NCBI RefSeq assembly: GCF_014836675.1
Contig: NZ_JACSQK010000006.1
Coordinates: 145,114 to 209,113 of the forward strand
Direction of reading: 5' to 3'
Origin: Comamonas avium
GTDB taxonomy: Bacteria > Pseudomonadota > Gammaproteobacteria > Burkholderiales > Burkholderiaceae_C
DNA length: 64,000 nucleotides
This document shows positions 1 through 9,703 of this stretch, one piece after another. The notes under the pieces are model-generated. The model ran no database searches and had not been told where the DNA came from. It saw only the letters and a list, made by a program, of their open reading frames with translations. Position 1 is the first letter of the stretch, and every line of letters starts with the position of its first letter. The translations under genes were made by a program, and so were the position numbers.

Positions 1-2
1 TG

Positions 3-869
3 CCGTCTGCGCACGCCATTGAGCGTGAGTTCAAGGTCATGAGCGGCCTGGCGGGTACCGATGTCCCTGTGCCGCACATGTACGCATTGTGTGAGGACGA
101 GTCCATCATTGGCCGCGCCTTCTTCATCATGGAGTTCAAAGAGGGGCGCATTCTGTGGGACCAGTCTCTGCCCGCAATGACCAACGCGCAGCGCGGTGAA
201 ATTTACGACGAGATGAACCGCGTGATAGCGGCGCTGCACACCGTGGATGTGCGCCAGCAGGGTCTGGCAGACTACGGCAAGCCCGGCAATTACTTTGAAC
301 GCCAAATTGGACGCTGGAGCAAGCAGTACACAGCCTCCGTCACGCAGCCCATCCAAGAGATGGACCAGTTGATGGCGTGGCTGCCAGCGAACATGCCCGA
401 TAGCGCCAGGGACGAGCGCAAGGTCTCCATCGTGCATGGTGACTACCGGCTGGACAACGTCATGTTTGCTCCTGATGCTGGCAAGGTCATCGCCGTGCTC
501 GACTGGGAGTTGTCCACACTGGGCCATCCCCTTGCAGACTTTAGCTACCACTGCATGGCCTGGCACATTCCTGTCAGCCTGGGGCGTGGCATCGGTGGGT
601 TGGATATTCAGGCGCTAGGCATTCCCAGCGAGGCGGAATATATGCGTCGCTACTGCGAGCGCACAGGTCTGGCAACGCCTGAGCAGCTCAAGGCAGACTG
701 GAACTTTTATCTGGCCTACAACATGTTCCGCATTGCGGCCATCTTGCAGGGCATTGCCAAACGTGTGGAGGCCGGAACAGCTTCCAGCGCACAGGCCAAG
801 GCAGCAGGCGATACGGCACGTCCGATGGCACAGCTGGCATGGTCGTACGCACAGAAACACGGCGCTTGA
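3..869 (+). CDS. APH-family phosphotransferase (ACAD10/11 kinase-like), 5' truncated
   Basis: The frame is open to the left edge of the window, so the N-terminus is missing; an internal ATG at 39 is probably not the start because the residues before it (PSAHAIEREFKVM) fit the family. Visible kinase motifs are HGDYRLDN (catalytic loop, about nt 435-458) and DWE (metal-binding, near nt 502). This is the aminoglycoside-phosphotransferase fold used by ACAD10/ACAD11 and by LvaA-type kinases. Established members phosphorylate hydroxyacyl-CoAs rather than antibiotics. The next gene is an ACAD11-like acyl-CoA dehydrogenase 106 nt downstream, which supports that role over drug resistance. The exact substrate is inference. 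Confidence 0.85.
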   Translation, partial: PSAHAIEREFKVMSGLAGTDVPVPHMYALCEDESIIGRAFFIMEFKEGRILWDQSLPAMTNAQRGEIYDEMNRVIAALHTVDVRQQGLADYGKPGNYFERQIGRWSKQYTASVTQPIQEMDQLMAWLPANMPDSARDERKVSIVHGDYRLDNVMFAPDAGKVIAVLDWELSTLGHPLADFSYHCMAWHIPVSLGRGIGGLDIQALGIPSEAEYMRRYCERTGLATPEQLKADWNFYLAYNMFRIAAILQGIAKRVEAGTASSAQAKAAGDTARPMAQLAWSYAQKHGA

Positions 870-975
870 ACAGCGCCGGTCACAACCCCCCTTACCCCCT
901 TGTGTGTTAGACGGCCTGTAGCTGCCGGGGGGCAGTGCATGCCCATGTTTGCTAGTTAACGAAAAGGAGCACTCC

Positions 976-2250
976 ATGGATTTTGATTACTCCCCTAAGA
1001 CCAAGGAATTGCAGGCACGCTTGCTGCGTTTCATGGAAGAGCACGTCTACCCTGCAGAAGAAACCTTTCACCATGAACTGGAAGCCAATACGCAGGCAGG
1101 CAAGCGCTGGACACCACTGAAAGTCATTGAAGGCCTGAAAGAAAAAGCCAAAGAGCAAGACTTGTGGAATCTGTTTTTGCCCAAAGACACGGCTGAAATC
1201 GCTGGTGTTCAGGGGGCGGGGCTGACCAACCAGGAGTACGCGCCACTGGCCGAGATCATGGGGCGTGTGGGCTGGGCATCCGAAGTGTTCAACTGCTCGG
1301 CGCCTGACACCGGCAACATGGAAACCATTGCCCGATATGGTTCCCAGGAGCACCGCGACCAATGGCTGCAGCCACTGCTGCGCGGTGAGATTCGCTCCGC
1401 CTTCGCGATGACCGAGCCTGAGGTCGCCTCCAGCGACGCCACCAACATCTGCACACGCATTGAGCGCCAGGGCGATGAATACGTCATCAATGGCCACAAA
1501 TGGTGGATCTCGGGAGCGGGTGACCCGCGCTGTGCAATCTACATCACCATGGGCAAGACCGATCCAGAGGCCGCCAAGCACTCACAGCAAAGCATGGTGC
1601 TGGTTCCTGCCGATACCCCGGGTGTGCGTGTAGTGCGCCCCTTGAGCGTGCTGGGATTTGACGATGCGCCGCACGGTCACATGGAGATGTACTTTGAGAA
1701 TGTGCGCGTACCTGTCAGCAATGTGCTGCTGGGTGAAGGCCGTGGTTTTGAAATTGCCCAGGGCCGCCTTGGCCCTGGCCGTATTCACCACTGCATGCGC
1801 TTGATTGGCCAGGCAGAGCGTGCATTGGAGCTGATGTGCAAGCGCGCTTCCAGCCGCGTGGCGTTTGGCAAGACCATTGCCCAGCAAACGGTGACGCAAG
1901 AGCGCATTGCTGAAGCGCGTTGCCGCATTGACATGGCCCGTCTGCTGACGCTCAAGGCGGCATGGATGATGGATACCGTGGGCAACAAGGTGGCACGTTC
2001 CGAGATTGCCATGATCAAGGTGGTTGCTCCGCAACTGGCCTGCGATGTGATCGACTGGGCCATGCAGGTGCACGGTGGTGGTGGCTTGTGCCAGGACTTC
2101 CCGCTGGCCCACGCCTACGCCACATCGCGCACGCTGCGCTTTGCAGATGGCCCGGATGAAGTGCACCGCAACGCGATTGCAAAGTGGGAGCTGGGCAAGT
2201 ACGGCACCTATGGACGCGACGCACAGGTGCCCATTACACGGGGTGCATAA
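976..2250 (+). CDS. Acyl-CoA dehydrogenase, ACAD11-like
   Basis: A 424-residue flavoprotein dehydrogenase that would oxidise an acyl-CoA at the alpha-beta bond and pass electrons to ETF. The start at 976 follows an AAGGAG ribosome site; an in-frame ATG at 949 lacks one and adds nine unlikely residues. Typical segments are [14 protein letters not shown] (FAD/substrate region), [10 protein letters not shown], the helical core [20 protein letters not shown], and [19 protein letters not shown] near the C-terminus, followed by ADGPDEVH. These features match the ACAD10/11 subgroup. It sits directly behind an APH-type kinase; together they could convert a 4- or 3-hydroxyacyl-CoA to an enoyl-CoA through a phosphorylated intermediate (inference). 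Confidence 0.9.
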   Translation: MDFDYSPKTKELQARLLRFMEEHVYPAEETFHHELEANTQAGKRWTPLKVIEGLKEKAKEQDLWNLFLPKDTAEIAGVQGAGLTNQEYAPLAEIMGRVGWASEVFNCSAPDTGNMETIARYGSQEHRDQWLQPLLRGEIRSAFAMTEPEVASSDATNICTRIERQGDEYVINGHKWWISGAGDPRCAIYITMGKTDPEAAKHSQQSMVLVPADTPGVRVVRPLSVLGFDDAPHGHMEMYFENVRVPVSNVLLGEGRGFEIAQGRLGPGRIHHCMRLIGQAERALELMCKRASSRVAFGKTIAQQTVTQERIAEARCRIDMARLLTLKAAWMMDTVGNKVARSEIAMIKVVAPQLACDVIDWAMQVHGGGGLCQDFPLAHAYATSRTLRFADGPDEVHRNAIAKWELGKYGTYGRDAQVPITRGA

Positions 2251-2268
2251 ACAGGCCGTGCAGACCAC

Positions 2269-2298
2269 AAAAAAAGCGACCTGAGGGTCGCTTTTTTT
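2269..2298. terminator. Bidirectional intrinsic terminator
   Basis: Stem GCGACC/GGTCGC with loop TGAG, flanked by A7 on the left and T7 on the right. It can end both the acyl-CoA dehydrogenase transcript (+) and the converging ppiC-type transcript (-). Confidence 0.92.
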
Positions 2299-2318
2299 GT
2301 GGGTGCTGGCGCAGTGGC

Positions 2319-3104
2319 TTATTGCACCTTGGCCTTGGCGCGCAGCGCTTCTTGGAACTGCATCATCTTTTGCTGTTCCAGCTGCTCGGCGATCTGGGGC
2401 TTGATGTCTTCCAGACCAGGCAACTGGGCATCGCGCAGGTCGTCCACGCGAATGACGTGCCAGCCAAACTGGCTCTTCACGGGCGCATCAGACAGGCCGC
2501 CCTTTTGCAGCTTGACCATGGCTTCAGTGAACTCAGGCACATAGTTGGCAGGGCTGGCCCAGCCCAGATCACCGCCTTGCGCTCCCGATCCTGGGTCCTT
2601 GGATTCTTTCTTGGCGATGTCTTCAAACTTTTTGCCAGCCTTCACTTCTGCAATGATGGCCTTGGCGCGGTCTTCAGATTCCACCAGGATGTGGCTGGCG
2701 CGGTATTCCTTGCCTGCGTTGGCTTGTACGAATTTTTCGTATTCAGCCTTGATCTCGGCGTCGGTGACCGGGTTCTTCTTTTGGTAGTCGGTGAACAGGT
2801 CGCGGATCAGGATGGTCTGGCGGGCCAGATCCATTTGCTGCTTGTACTCCGGTGTGGCGTCCAGACCGCGTTTGGATGCTTCTTGCATGAAGATTTCACG
2901 GGCAATGACTTCTTCCTTGATCTGGGCGTCCATCTCAGGAGGCACTTGGCGGCCAGAGCGCTCAATTTGCTGCTTGAGCACAGTCACGCGCTCCAGGGGC
3001 ACGGCCTTGCCGTTGACGATGGCCAAGTTTTGCGCAGAAGCCGAAAGGGCGACAGTGCCCAACACGGCGGCAGCCAAAAGGCTGGGCAAAAGCTGTTTTT
3101 TCAT
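2319..3104 (-). CDS. Periplasmic parvulin-type peptidyl-prolyl isomerase (PpiC/SurA-like)
   Basis: A 261-residue secreted foldase. The chosen start gives MKKQLLPSLLAAAVLG, a standard signal peptide ending near SASAQ-N (residue 25); an ATG four codons upstream would spoil the positive N-terminus. An N-terminal SurA-like helical region (about 30-130) precedes a parvulin domain (about 134-225) with the hallmarks ASHILV, GGDLGW and SQFGWHVIRV. A short charged Gln-rich tail follows. It is the last gene of a minus-strand run yciB-bolA-ppiC, 72 nt after bolA, and ends just before a bidirectional terminator. The likely role is proline isomerisation and chaperoning of envelope proteins. Confidence 0.92.
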   Translation of the reverse strand: MKKQLLPSLLAAAVLGTVALSASAQNLAIVNGKAVPLERVTVLKQQIERSGRQVPPEMDAQIKEEVIAREIFMQEASKRGLDATPEYKQQMDLARQTILIRDLFTDYQKKNPVTDAEIKAEYEKFVQANAGKEYRASHILVESEDRAKAIIAEVKAGKKFEDIAKKESKDPGSGAQGGDLGWASPANYVPEFTEAMVKLQKGGLSDAPVKSQFGWHVIRVDDLRDAQLPGLEDIKPQIAEQLEQQKMMQFQEALRAKAKVQ

Positions 3105-3176
3105 GCGGAAATCCAAGAAAAAGATAAGTGGTTGGTGCCCGCCAACGACCGTTGGCAGGTCTAGCTAATCGTCTGC

Positions 3177-3443
3177 TTACAGCACTTCAATCGCCAGGGC
3201 GTGCAATCCTTGGTCGATAAAGTGTTGCAAGGAATCATACACAACGCGGTGACGTGCAACACGGCTTTTGCCTTCAAAAGCAGGTGCAGCGATACGGACG
3301 CGAAAGTGCGTGCCAAAACCAGTGCCATTGGCCCCTGCATGGCCAGCGTGCGCTGCGCTTTCGTCAATCACTTGCAGTTGCGTGGGTGCAAGCTTGTCAC
3401 GTAGCATTTGCTCGATGGCTGCGGCGGTGATGCCTTCACTCAT
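3177..3443 (-). CDS. bolA: BolA family protein
   Basis: An 88-residue small protein with the BolA/IbaG fold. [24 protein letters not shown] carries the family's conserved V..F.GKS..RHR signature, followed by the helix [21 protein letters not shown]. BolA proteins partner with monothiol glutaredoxins in Fe-S trafficking and affect envelope stress and morphology. The invariant His in ARHRVVYD could serve as a cluster ligand. Its start overlaps the 3' end of yciB by 8 nt, so the two are translationally coupled. Confidence 0.93.
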   Translation of the reverse strand: MSEGITAAAIEQMLRDKLAPTQLQVIDESAAHAGHAGANGTGFGTHFRVRIAAPAFEGKSRVARHRVVYDSLQHFIDQGLHALAIEVL

Positions 3444-3999
3444 TGCCCGGCTCCTTGGCCGAAGTCTGCTCGGGTTCCTTGAGGTAGCGGCCCAAGTACA
3501 GGGCCTGGCCTACGACAAATACCAGCATCAGGCCAATACCGCCAAACATCTTGAAGTTGACCCAGGCATCGGTATCAAAGTTAAAGGCCACCCACAGATT
3601 CAGTACGCCCATGACCGCAAAGAAGATGGTCCAGGCCCAGTTCAACGTGGTCCATACGGACTCTGGTAATTGCAGCTGCGCGCCCATCAGACTCTTCAAG
3701 AAATTTTTCTTGAAGATCAGATGACCGACCAGCAATGCGCCACCCATCAGCCAGTACAGCACGGTGGGTTTCCATTTGATGAAGTTTTCATCGTGGGCCA
3801 GCAACGTAGCGCCACCAAACAAAACAATCACACCCAGACTGAGCCACTGCATGGTTTCTACCTTGCCAGTTTTGATGCGCAGATAGGCTATTTGGATGAT
3901 GGTGGCCACGATGGCAACGGCCGTGGCGGCGTAGATGCCCCAGACCTTGAAGGCCACGAAAAACAAAATAATGGGGAAAAAGTCGATCAGCAGTTTCAT
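3436..3999 (-). CDS. yciB: Inner-membrane septation protein A (YciB/IspZ family)
   Basis: A 187-residue, very hydrophobic protein with about five or six predicted membrane segments. It begins [20 protein letters not shown], the family's hallmark N-terminus, which fixes the start at 3999 rather than at ATGs upstream. Other family features are [33 protein letters not shown] and the Trp-rich [21 protein letters not shown]. YciB is linked to cell division and envelope integrity. It is the first gene of the yciB-bolA-ppiC cluster, an arrangement familiar in Burkholderiales. Confidence 0.94.
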   Translation of the reverse strand: MKLLIDFFPIILFFVAFKVWGIYAATAVAIVATIIQIAYLRIKTGKVETMQWLSLGVIVLFGGATLLAHDENFIKWKPTVLYWLMGGALLVGHLIFKKNFLKSLMGAQLQLPESVWTTLNWAWTIFFAVMGVLNLWVAFNFDTDAWVNFKMFGGIGLMLVFVVGQALYLGRYLKEPEQTSAKEPGNE

Positions 4000-4119
4000 G
4001 AAATGCATTCGGACTGGGAGAAGCCCGCGGTCATGCGAAAAAGATGCCAAGCATGCCATAGCACTGCAGACATGCTGGCCCTAAAACCTTCAAGGCGCAG
4101 GCTTTCAGCGATGCAAAGG

Positions 4120-4614
4120 TCAATTGCTGCCATCACCACTGTCACCGCTGTCGGTGTGGGCGCTGTCCAGACTGTCTTCGTGCGGGGTGCAGGCGCTGCC
4201 CTGTGAGGCTGGGTCGTGAAAGTTCAGCGAGGCTGAATTCATGCAGTAGCGAAGCCCCGTTGGCTGGGGGCCGTCTTCAAACACATGACCCAAATGTGCG
4301 CCGCACTGGCTGCACACAGTTTCAGTGCGCACCATGTGGTGGCTGCGATCTACTATTTCGGTGATTGCCCCGGGAACGGCTTTGTAAAAACTGGGCCAGC
4401 CGCAACCGGCATCAAACTTGGTGTCGGAATGAAACAGCTGCGCACCACAGCAGACGCAGTGATAGCTGCCATCGGCCCAGTGCTGCTCGTACTTGCCCGT
4501 GAACGGGCGCTCTGTCGCCGCGTGGCGTGTGACCTGGTAGGCCACTGGTTCAGCACCCTGCGCTTGCAATGCTTCAAACCATTCGGTGTCGGTCTTTTGG
4601 ATGGGGAATGTCAT
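4120..4614 (-). CDS. msrB: Peptide-methionine (R)-S-oxide reductase MsrB
   Basis: A 164-residue reductase of methionine-R-sulfoxide. It shows two zinc CxxC pairs (HCVCCG and CSQCG), the GCGWPSFY segment and the catalytic RYCMNSASL. The C-terminus carries an acidic Ser/Asp-rich tail ([17 protein letters not shown]) beyond the fold, unusual but of unknown meaning. Its ATG overlaps the stop of selO as ATGA, implying translational coupling. Both neighbours act in oxidative stress handling (established for each family separately), so the pairing is functionally sensible. Confidence 0.95.
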   Translation of the reverse strand: MTFPIQKTDTEWFEALQAQGAEPVAYQVTRHAATERPFTGKYEQHWADGSYHCVCCGAQLFHSDTKFDAGCGWPSFYKAVPGAITEIVDRSHHMVRTETVCSQCGAHLGHVFEDGPQPTGLRYCMNSASLNFHDPASQGSACTPHEDSLDSAHTDSGDSGDGSN

Positions 4615-6101
4615 GACGAGCAACTGATCGCAATAGATGAGGCCCAGTCGGGCGGGAAATCAGCCCAGGCGCTGTGCGCTGGGTGATCGACAAAAGGCTG
4701 ACTTAGCACCTGCTGCAATGATTGCACCATGCTGAAATCACCGGCTTGTGCGGCCCGAATGGCCAATTCACCGACGTGGTTGCGCAGCACAAAGGCCGGA
4801 TTGGTGCTGAGCATTGCATGGGCATCCGGCGCTTTGCCTGTTTGGGCTGACAGCTCTTGATAGGTGAGCAACCAGCGGTCAAACGCAGCGGTATCTAAAA
4901 ACAGCTCGCGTGCGCGCTCGTAATCGTTGTCTTGGGCGGACAGGGACAGACGGCGCCAGAAGATGGTGTGATCGACCCGGCTGGCGGCCAGAATGTCCAG
5001 CAACTGCCCAATGACGGGCGTGACCGCTGCCTCATGGCTGTCGGCGGCCGATGGCAGGCCCAGCTTGTGGCACATCAGGCGGCGAAATGCGTGGCTGAAC
5101 GTGGGGCGGTAGGCCTCCAGCGCCTGCACGGTGATGTCTTCGTCTTCAATCAGCGGCAGCAGGGCCTGACCCAGACAGAACAGGTTCCAGTAGGCAACTT
5201 GCGGCTGCTTGTTGAATGCGTAGCGGCCCTGATGGTCACTGTGGTTGCAGATGTGGCTGGGGTCAAAAGCATCCAGAAACTGAAAGGGGCCGTAGTCAAT
5301 CGTGAGACCCAAGATACTCATGTTGTCGGTGTTCATGACCCCATGGCAAAAGCCCACGGCCTGCCAGTGCGCCACCATCTGTGCGGTGCGCTGACCCACC
5401 TCATACAGCAGCGCTGCGTAGGCGTTGCCTGTGCTGGCGCTGCCACTTTGCCAGCCATTGCGGCAAGCGGGGTAGTAGCGGTCAATCACATAGTCGGCCA
5501 GCTGACGCAGCTCGTGGTGCATGTCGCGCGCGGCAAAGTGTTCAAAATGGCCAAAGCGCACAAAGCTGGGTGCCGCGCGGGTCACCACGGCGGCGGTCTC
5601 GGCTTCTTCGCGGTAGACGGGGCCATCTGACGCCGTCAGGCACAGTGCGCGTGTGGTGGGAATACCGAGCGCGTGCATGGCCTCACTGCATAAAAACTCG
5701 CGGATGCTCGAGCGCAGTACTGCCCGACCATCACCGCCACGTGAATAGGGCGTGCGGCCTGCGCCTTTGAGTTGCAGCTCCCAGCCTGCAGCGGTTTCAC
5801 CCAGATGAATGGCCCGGCCATCACCCAGCTGGCCTGCCCACACGCCAAACTGGTGGCCGCTATAGACGCTTGCATAGGGCTGGCTGCCGGGCAATACGGT
5901 GTTGCCGGTGAAGGCTTGCAGGGCCGCATCGGTGTACAGAAACCCATCAGGCAAGCCTGCGAGACTGGCAACTTCAGGGCTGCGAGCCACCCATTGCGCA
6001 TTGGGCAAGGGTGTGGGTTGTAAGTGGGTAAGGAAAGCGCTGCCAAGGCGGCCAAAGCCTTCTTGCCACGCTATGGCGCGAGAACCATCGGATGAATGCA
6101 T
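4611..6101 (-). CDS. selO: SelO/YdiU protein adenylyltransferase (pseudokinase AMPylator)
   Basis: A 496-residue SelO family member (UPF0061). The start at 6101 ([12 protein letters not shown]) is preferred because the family begins near this motif; a longer frame to 6188 adds Cys-rich unrelated residues. Diagnostic segments are [58 protein letters not shown], the [12 protein letters not shown] region with its metal-binding DYGPF, and [15 protein letters not shown]. SelO transfers AMP from ATP to Ser/Thr/Tyr of redox-related proteins. The bacterial form ends without selenocysteine. It is coupled to msrB by a 4-nt overlap. Confidence 0.94.
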   Translation of the reverse strand: MHSSDGSRAIAWQEGFGRLGSAFLTHLQPTPLPNAQWVARSPEVASLAGLPDGFLYTDAALQAFTGNTVLPGSQPYASVYSGHQFGVWAGQLGDGRAIHLGETAAGWELQLKGAGRTPYSRGGDGRAVLRSSIREFLCSEAMHALGIPTTRALCLTASDGPVYREEAETAAVVTRAAPSFVRFGHFEHFAARDMHHELRQLADYVIDRYYPACRNGWQSGSASTGNAYAALLYEVGQRTAQMVAHWQAVGFCHGVMNTDNMSILGLTIDYGPFQFLDAFDPSHICNHSDHQGRYAFNKQPQVAYWNLFCLGQALLPLIEDEDITVQALEAYRPTFSHAFRRLMCHKLGLPSAADSHEAAVTPVIGQLLDILAASRVDHTIFWRRLSLSAQDNDYERARELFLDTAAFDRWLLTYQELSAQTGKAPDAHAMLSTNPAFVLRNHVGELAIRAAQAGDFSMVQSLQQVLSQPFVDHPAHSAWADFPPDWASSIAISCSS

Positions 6102-6312
6102 GCAGCCATTGTGGCCAAGCTGTGAAACCTTGTTGCGTGCAGGAAATGGGCTGTGAAAAGCCGTCCAACTGGCACATTGGCGACACATGCATGCTGGAAA
6201 GCCCGCAATCGGCGCTGTGGGGGCTGCGCTTAGGATGCAGGATTAAAGTGTTGCCAGCCTGTGTGCTGGTGCAGCGCATGGTCTTTACTCGAACACCCAA
6301 GGAGCAACATCC

Positions 6313-7950
6313 ATGCAAGGATTGATGCAAAACCAGCAGTTACTGATTTCGTCGTTGATTGAGTTTGCAGCACGGCACCACCATGATGCGCAGATCGTCT
6401 CTCGCCGTGTAGAAGGCGATATTCACCGTTATACCTATGCTGATCTGGGGGCGCGTGCCAAGCAGCTGGCCAATGCGCTGGATGGCCTGAAGCTGGCCCA
6501 TGGTGACCGCGTGGCATCGATTGCGTGGAATGGCTACCGGCATATGGAGATGTACTTTGGCGTCAGTGGCTCTGGCCGCGTGCTGCACACCATCAACCCG
6601 CGCCTGCATCCGGAGCAGGTGGCCTGGATTGTGAACCACGCGGAAGATCAGGTGGTGTGCTTTGACATGACCTTCCTGCCTTTGGTGCAGGCGGTGCATG
6701 CCAAATGCCCCACCGTGCGCCAATGGGTGGCCTTGTGTGATGCCGACAAGCTGCCTGCGGACAGCGGCATTGCGGGGCTGATCAGCTATGAGGCGTGGAT
6801 TGGCGGGCAGAGCAAAAACTACCGCTGGCCGCAGCTCGATGAAAACACCGCCTCCAGCATGTGCTACACCAGCGGCACTACAGGCAACCCCAAGGCGGCG
6901 CTGTACAGCCACCGCTCGACCGTATTGCATGCCTACGCTGCTGCACTGCCTGATGTGATGGGGCTGTCGGCGCGCGATGCGGTGCTGCCCGTGGTGCCCA
7001 TGTTCCACGTCAACGCCTGGGGCATTCCGTATTCAGCAGCGCTGACAGGGGCCAAGGTTGTGTTCCCCGGCCCGGCGATGGACGGCAAATCGTTGTACGA
7101 ATTGATGGAAGCGGAAGGGGTCACCTACGCTGCGGGCGTGCCCACGGTCTGGCAGATGCTGTTGAGCCATGTGCAGGCCAGCAAGCTGGGCTTTAGCACA
7201 TTGCGCCGCACGGTGATTGGTGGTGCAGCCTGCCCGCCTGCCATGATTACCGCGTTTGAAGAGGGCTTGAACGTGAAGGTGCTGCACGCCTGGGGCATGA
7301 CCGAGATGAGCCCGCTGGGCACGCTGTGCACGCTCAAGAACAAGCACTTGAAACTGTCCAAGGAAGACCAGTTCAAGATCAATCAAAAGCAAGGCCGCGC
7401 CATTTATGGCGTGGAGATGAAGATTGTGGATGCCGAGGGCAATGAGCAGCCCTGGGATGGAAAAACCTACGGAGACCTGCTGGTACGCGGGCCGTGGATC
7501 ATTGAGCGTTACTTCAAGGGCGACAGCCCGCTGGTGATGGACGAGCAGGGCTTGGGCTGGTTCCCCACGGGAGACGTGGCCACCATCGATGAAGACGGTT
7601 TCATGCAAATCACCGACCGCACCAAAGACGTGATCAAGTCTGGCGGGGAGTGGATCAGCTCGATCGACATTGAAAACATTGCGATGGGCCACCCCGCAGT
7701 GGCCATGGCGGCCTGCGTGGGCATGCCGCATCCCAAGTGGGACGAGCGCCCAATAGTGGTGGTCTCTAAAAAGCCCGGTGCTGAATTGAGCCGCGAAGAG
7801 CTGCTGGCTTTTTACGAAGGCAAGACTGCCAAGTGGCAAATCCCGGATGACGTGGTGTTTCTGGATGCCATTCCGCTGGGTGCTACGGGCAAGATGCTCA
7901 AGACCAAGCTGCGGGAACAGCTCAAGGATTACAAGCTGCCATCGGCGTAG
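6313..7950 (+). CDS. Long/medium-chain acyl-CoA ligase (AMP-forming)
   Basis: A 545-residue ANL-superfamily enzyme that activates a carboxylic acid with ATP and CoA. The P-loop-like [13 protein letters not shown] is at residues 185-197, [11 protein letters not shown] gives the A4 motif, [12 protein letters not shown] the A5 motif, [16 protein letters not shown] the hinge region, and the catalytic Lys lies in [12 protein letters not shown] near the C-terminus. The start has AAGGAG 8 nt upstream; a second ATG four codons in is less well placed. The sequence resembles AlkK-type medium-chain ligases. The following ABC transporter and beta-oxidation genes fit a feed into acid catabolism. Confidence 0.92.
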   Translation: MQGLMQNQQLLISSLIEFAARHHHDAQIVSRRVEGDIHRYTYADLGARAKQLANALDGLKLAHGDRVASIAWNGYRHMEMYFGVSGSGRVLHTINPRLHPEQVAWIVNHAEDQVVCFDMTFLPLVQAVHAKCPTVRQWVALCDADKLPADSGIAGLISYEAWIGGQSKNYRWPQLDENTASSMCYTSGTTGNPKAALYSHRSTVLHAYAAALPDVMGLSARDAVLPVVPMFHVNAWGIPYSAALTGAKVVFPGPAMDGKSLYELMEAEGVTYAAGVPTVWQMLLSHVQASKLGFSTLRRTVIGGAACPPAMITAFEEGLNVKVLHAWGMTEMSPLGTLCTLKNKHLKLSKEDQFKINQKQGRAIYGVEMKIVDAEGNEQPWDGKTYGDLLVRGPWIIERYFKGDSPLVMDEQGLGWFPTGDVATIDEDGFMQITDRTKDVIKSGGEWISSIDIENIAMGHPAVAMAACVGMPHPKWDERPIVVVSKKPGAELSREELLAFYEGKTAKWQIPDDVVFLDAIPLGATGKMLKTKLREQLKDYKLPSA

Positions 7951-7959
7951 CTGGCGGTA

Positions 7960-7981
7960 CAGCGGGGTTTGCTCCCCGCTG
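7960..7981 (+). terminator. Hairpin after acyl-CoA ligase, probable terminator
   Basis: Perfect 8-bp stem CAGCGGGG/CCCCGCTG around a 6-nt loop, 9 nt after the stop codon. Only a short delayed T-run (CTTTT at 7990-7994) follows, so termination may be weak. Confidence 0.55.
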
Positions 7982-7990
7982 TTGACGATC

Positions 7991-8028
7991 TTTTAAATAA
8001 ATGAGCGACTGGCGCTTGCCCTGCTTAG
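7991..8028 (+). repeat. Intergenic quasi-palindrome, truncated copy
   Basis: TTTTAAATAA followed by ATGAGCGACTGGCGCTTG matches the left half of the copy at 20046-20110; the right half is degraded. The rest of the 7951-8225 gap holds no gene I can support. Confidence 0.5.
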
Positions 8029-8225
8029 TTTTGCATGCTGAATGTATGTAAAGGTAAGTATGCATAAGCGTTGGGTGCTCTTTTTTTATGCAGGTTCCTA
8101 CGGAGGGGGATAGTCCCAAGAGTGAAACCACCATGCGGTTTTCTCGGTGTACTGACTACGCTTGCTGGGTGTTTCGGTGAGTTCCTACCAGCCCTCAATC
8201 TATTCCTACAACGCAGGAGACAAGC

Positions 8226-9461
8226 ATGCAGTTTGTGTTGAAGACCGTGGCCGCTTCCGTATTGCTCAGCTGCGCCGGTGCCTCGATGGCCCAGCAAGGC
8301 GAGACCGTCAAGATCGCATGGTTAGACCCGCTGTCCGGCCTGATGGCGGCGCTGGGCACCAACCAGATGAAAAGCTGGCAGTACCTGGCTGAAGAGTTCA
8401 GCAAGAACAACCCGGCCGGCGTGAAGTTTGAAATCATCGCCATCGACAACAAACTCAGCCCGCAGGAGACCACCAGCGCATTGCGCTCAGCCATGGATCA
8501 GGGCGTGCGCTACGTGGTGCAGGGCAATGGCTCTGGTCCGGCGCTGGCCATCATGGATGCGCTGGAAAAGCACAACGCCCGCAACAAGGGCAAGGAAGTG
8601 GTGTACCTGAACTACGCCGCAGTAGACCCTGACCTGACCAACAGCAAATGCAGCTACTGGCACTTCCGGCTGGATGCCGACACCTCCATGAAGATGGAGG
8701 CGCTGACCTCGTACCTGAAAGACGTGCCCGAGGTCAAAAAGGTCTATCTGATCAACCAGAACTATGCGCACGGCCACCAGGTCAGCAAGTACGCCAAGGA
8801 GATGCTGCAGCGCAAACGCCCTGACGTTGAAATTGTGGGTGACGATATGGCACCTTTGGCACAGGTGCGTGACTTCGCACCCTACATTGCAAAGATCAAG
8901 CAGTCAGGTGCTGACAGCGTTATTACCGGCAACTGGGGCTCTGACCTGTCGCTGCTGATCAAGGCGGCCAACGATGCGGGGCTGAACAACGTCAAGTTCT
9001 ACACCTACTACGCGGTGGCCACTGGTTCGCCCACGGCCATGGGTGCAGGCGCTGCGGGCCGTGTGTATTCGGTGGGTTACTCGTACACCAACATGCCGGG
9101 GCCCATCAACAACGTCATCAAGGGCTTCAAGGCCAAATTCAACGATGACATGTACACCGGTGCGGTCTACCACGGCTTTGCCATCCTGACGGAGGCTTTC
9201 CAGCGCGCCAAGAGCACCGATCCCGTGAAGGTGGCCGCTGCCATGGAGGGCATGAAGTTCAAGAGCTTCAACGGTGATGTCGAAATGCGCAAGCAAGACC
9301 ACCAGTTGCAGCAGGGCCTGTACATCAGCCGCTGGGAAAAAACCGATGCCCAGAACCCCATCGACATGGAAAACACCGGCTACACCTTCAAGCAGGTGAA
9401 GTACTTTGAGCCCTATGTGGCCAGCACGCCCACCTCGTGCCAGATGAAGCGACCCTCATGA
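8226..9461 (+). CDS. ABC transporter substrate-binding protein, LivK-type (copy 1)
   Basis: A 411-residue periplasmic binding protein of the branched-chain/organic acid class. The start follows CAGGAGACAAGC. A signal peptide spans about residues 1-22 (cut near AMA-QQ). The mature protein opens with TVKIAWLDPLSGLMA, the usual first strand and ligand loop of type I binding proteins. It ends PTSCQMKRPS, exactly like the next gene, to which it is paralogous over its whole length. A terminator (9488-9515) separates them, so this copy is a separate transcription unit from the permease genes. Neighbouring acyl-CoA genes suggest an organic acid ligand rather than leucine (inference). Confidence 0.92.
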   Translation: MQFVLKTVAASVLLSCAGASMAQQGETVKIAWLDPLSGLMAALGTNQMKSWQYLAEEFSKNNPAGVKFEIIAIDNKLSPQETTSALRSAMDQGVRYVVQGNGSGPALAIMDALEKHNARNKGKEVVYLNYAAVDPDLTNSKCSYWHFRLDADTSMKMEALTSYLKDVPEVKKVYLINQNYAHGHQVSKYAKEMLQRKRPDVEIVGDDMAPLAQVRDFAPYIAKIKQSGADSVITGNWGSDLSLLIKAANDAGLNNVKFYTYYAVATGSPTAMGAGAAGRVYSVGYSYTNMPGPINNVIKGFKAKFNDDMYTGAVYHGFAILTEAFQRAKSTDPVKVAAAMEGMKFKSFNGDVEMRKQDHQLQQGLYISRWEKTDAQNPIDMENTGYTFKQVKYFEPYVASTPTSCQMKRPS

Positions 9462-9487
9462 CGGCATAACTGGCCAGTGAACTTCGC

Positions 9488-9529
9488 AAAGGGGCGCGAG
9501 GTGCCCCTTTTTTTTGCCTGAAATCAGGC
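9488..9529 (+). terminator. Intrinsic terminator between the two binding-protein genes
   Basis: Stem AAAGGGGC/GCCCCTTT (9488-9495 with 9503-9510) followed by a run of eight T, then a second small hairpin GCCTGA/TCAGGC at 9516-9529. Confidence 0.9.
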
Positions 9530-9703
9530 AAAACACGGTTTTTCGGTCTGATCGGTGGTTATTTGTTGTCAATGTGTCAAGGATTGCGGCCAAGTCGCAT
9601 GCGCGATAGTTTCTAAGGCATTCCCCGAGGAGGCGTTGTCATTCAGGCGTTAGTCTGGTGCCAATACAGATATCCGAATCAAGCGGAAAAAGGAGGCAGA
9701 GTC

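Noticed and set aside
2184..3164. 326-codon frame opposite ppiC
   Set aside because: Overlaps the acyl-CoA dehydrogenase end, crosses a terminator and is the mirror of a clear parvulin gene.
8010..8024. Sigma-54-like TGGCGC-N6-CTGC upstream of the first binding protein
   Set aside because: GG-N10-GC spacing fits, but it lies within a copy of the intergenic repeat, so the match is explained by the repeat.
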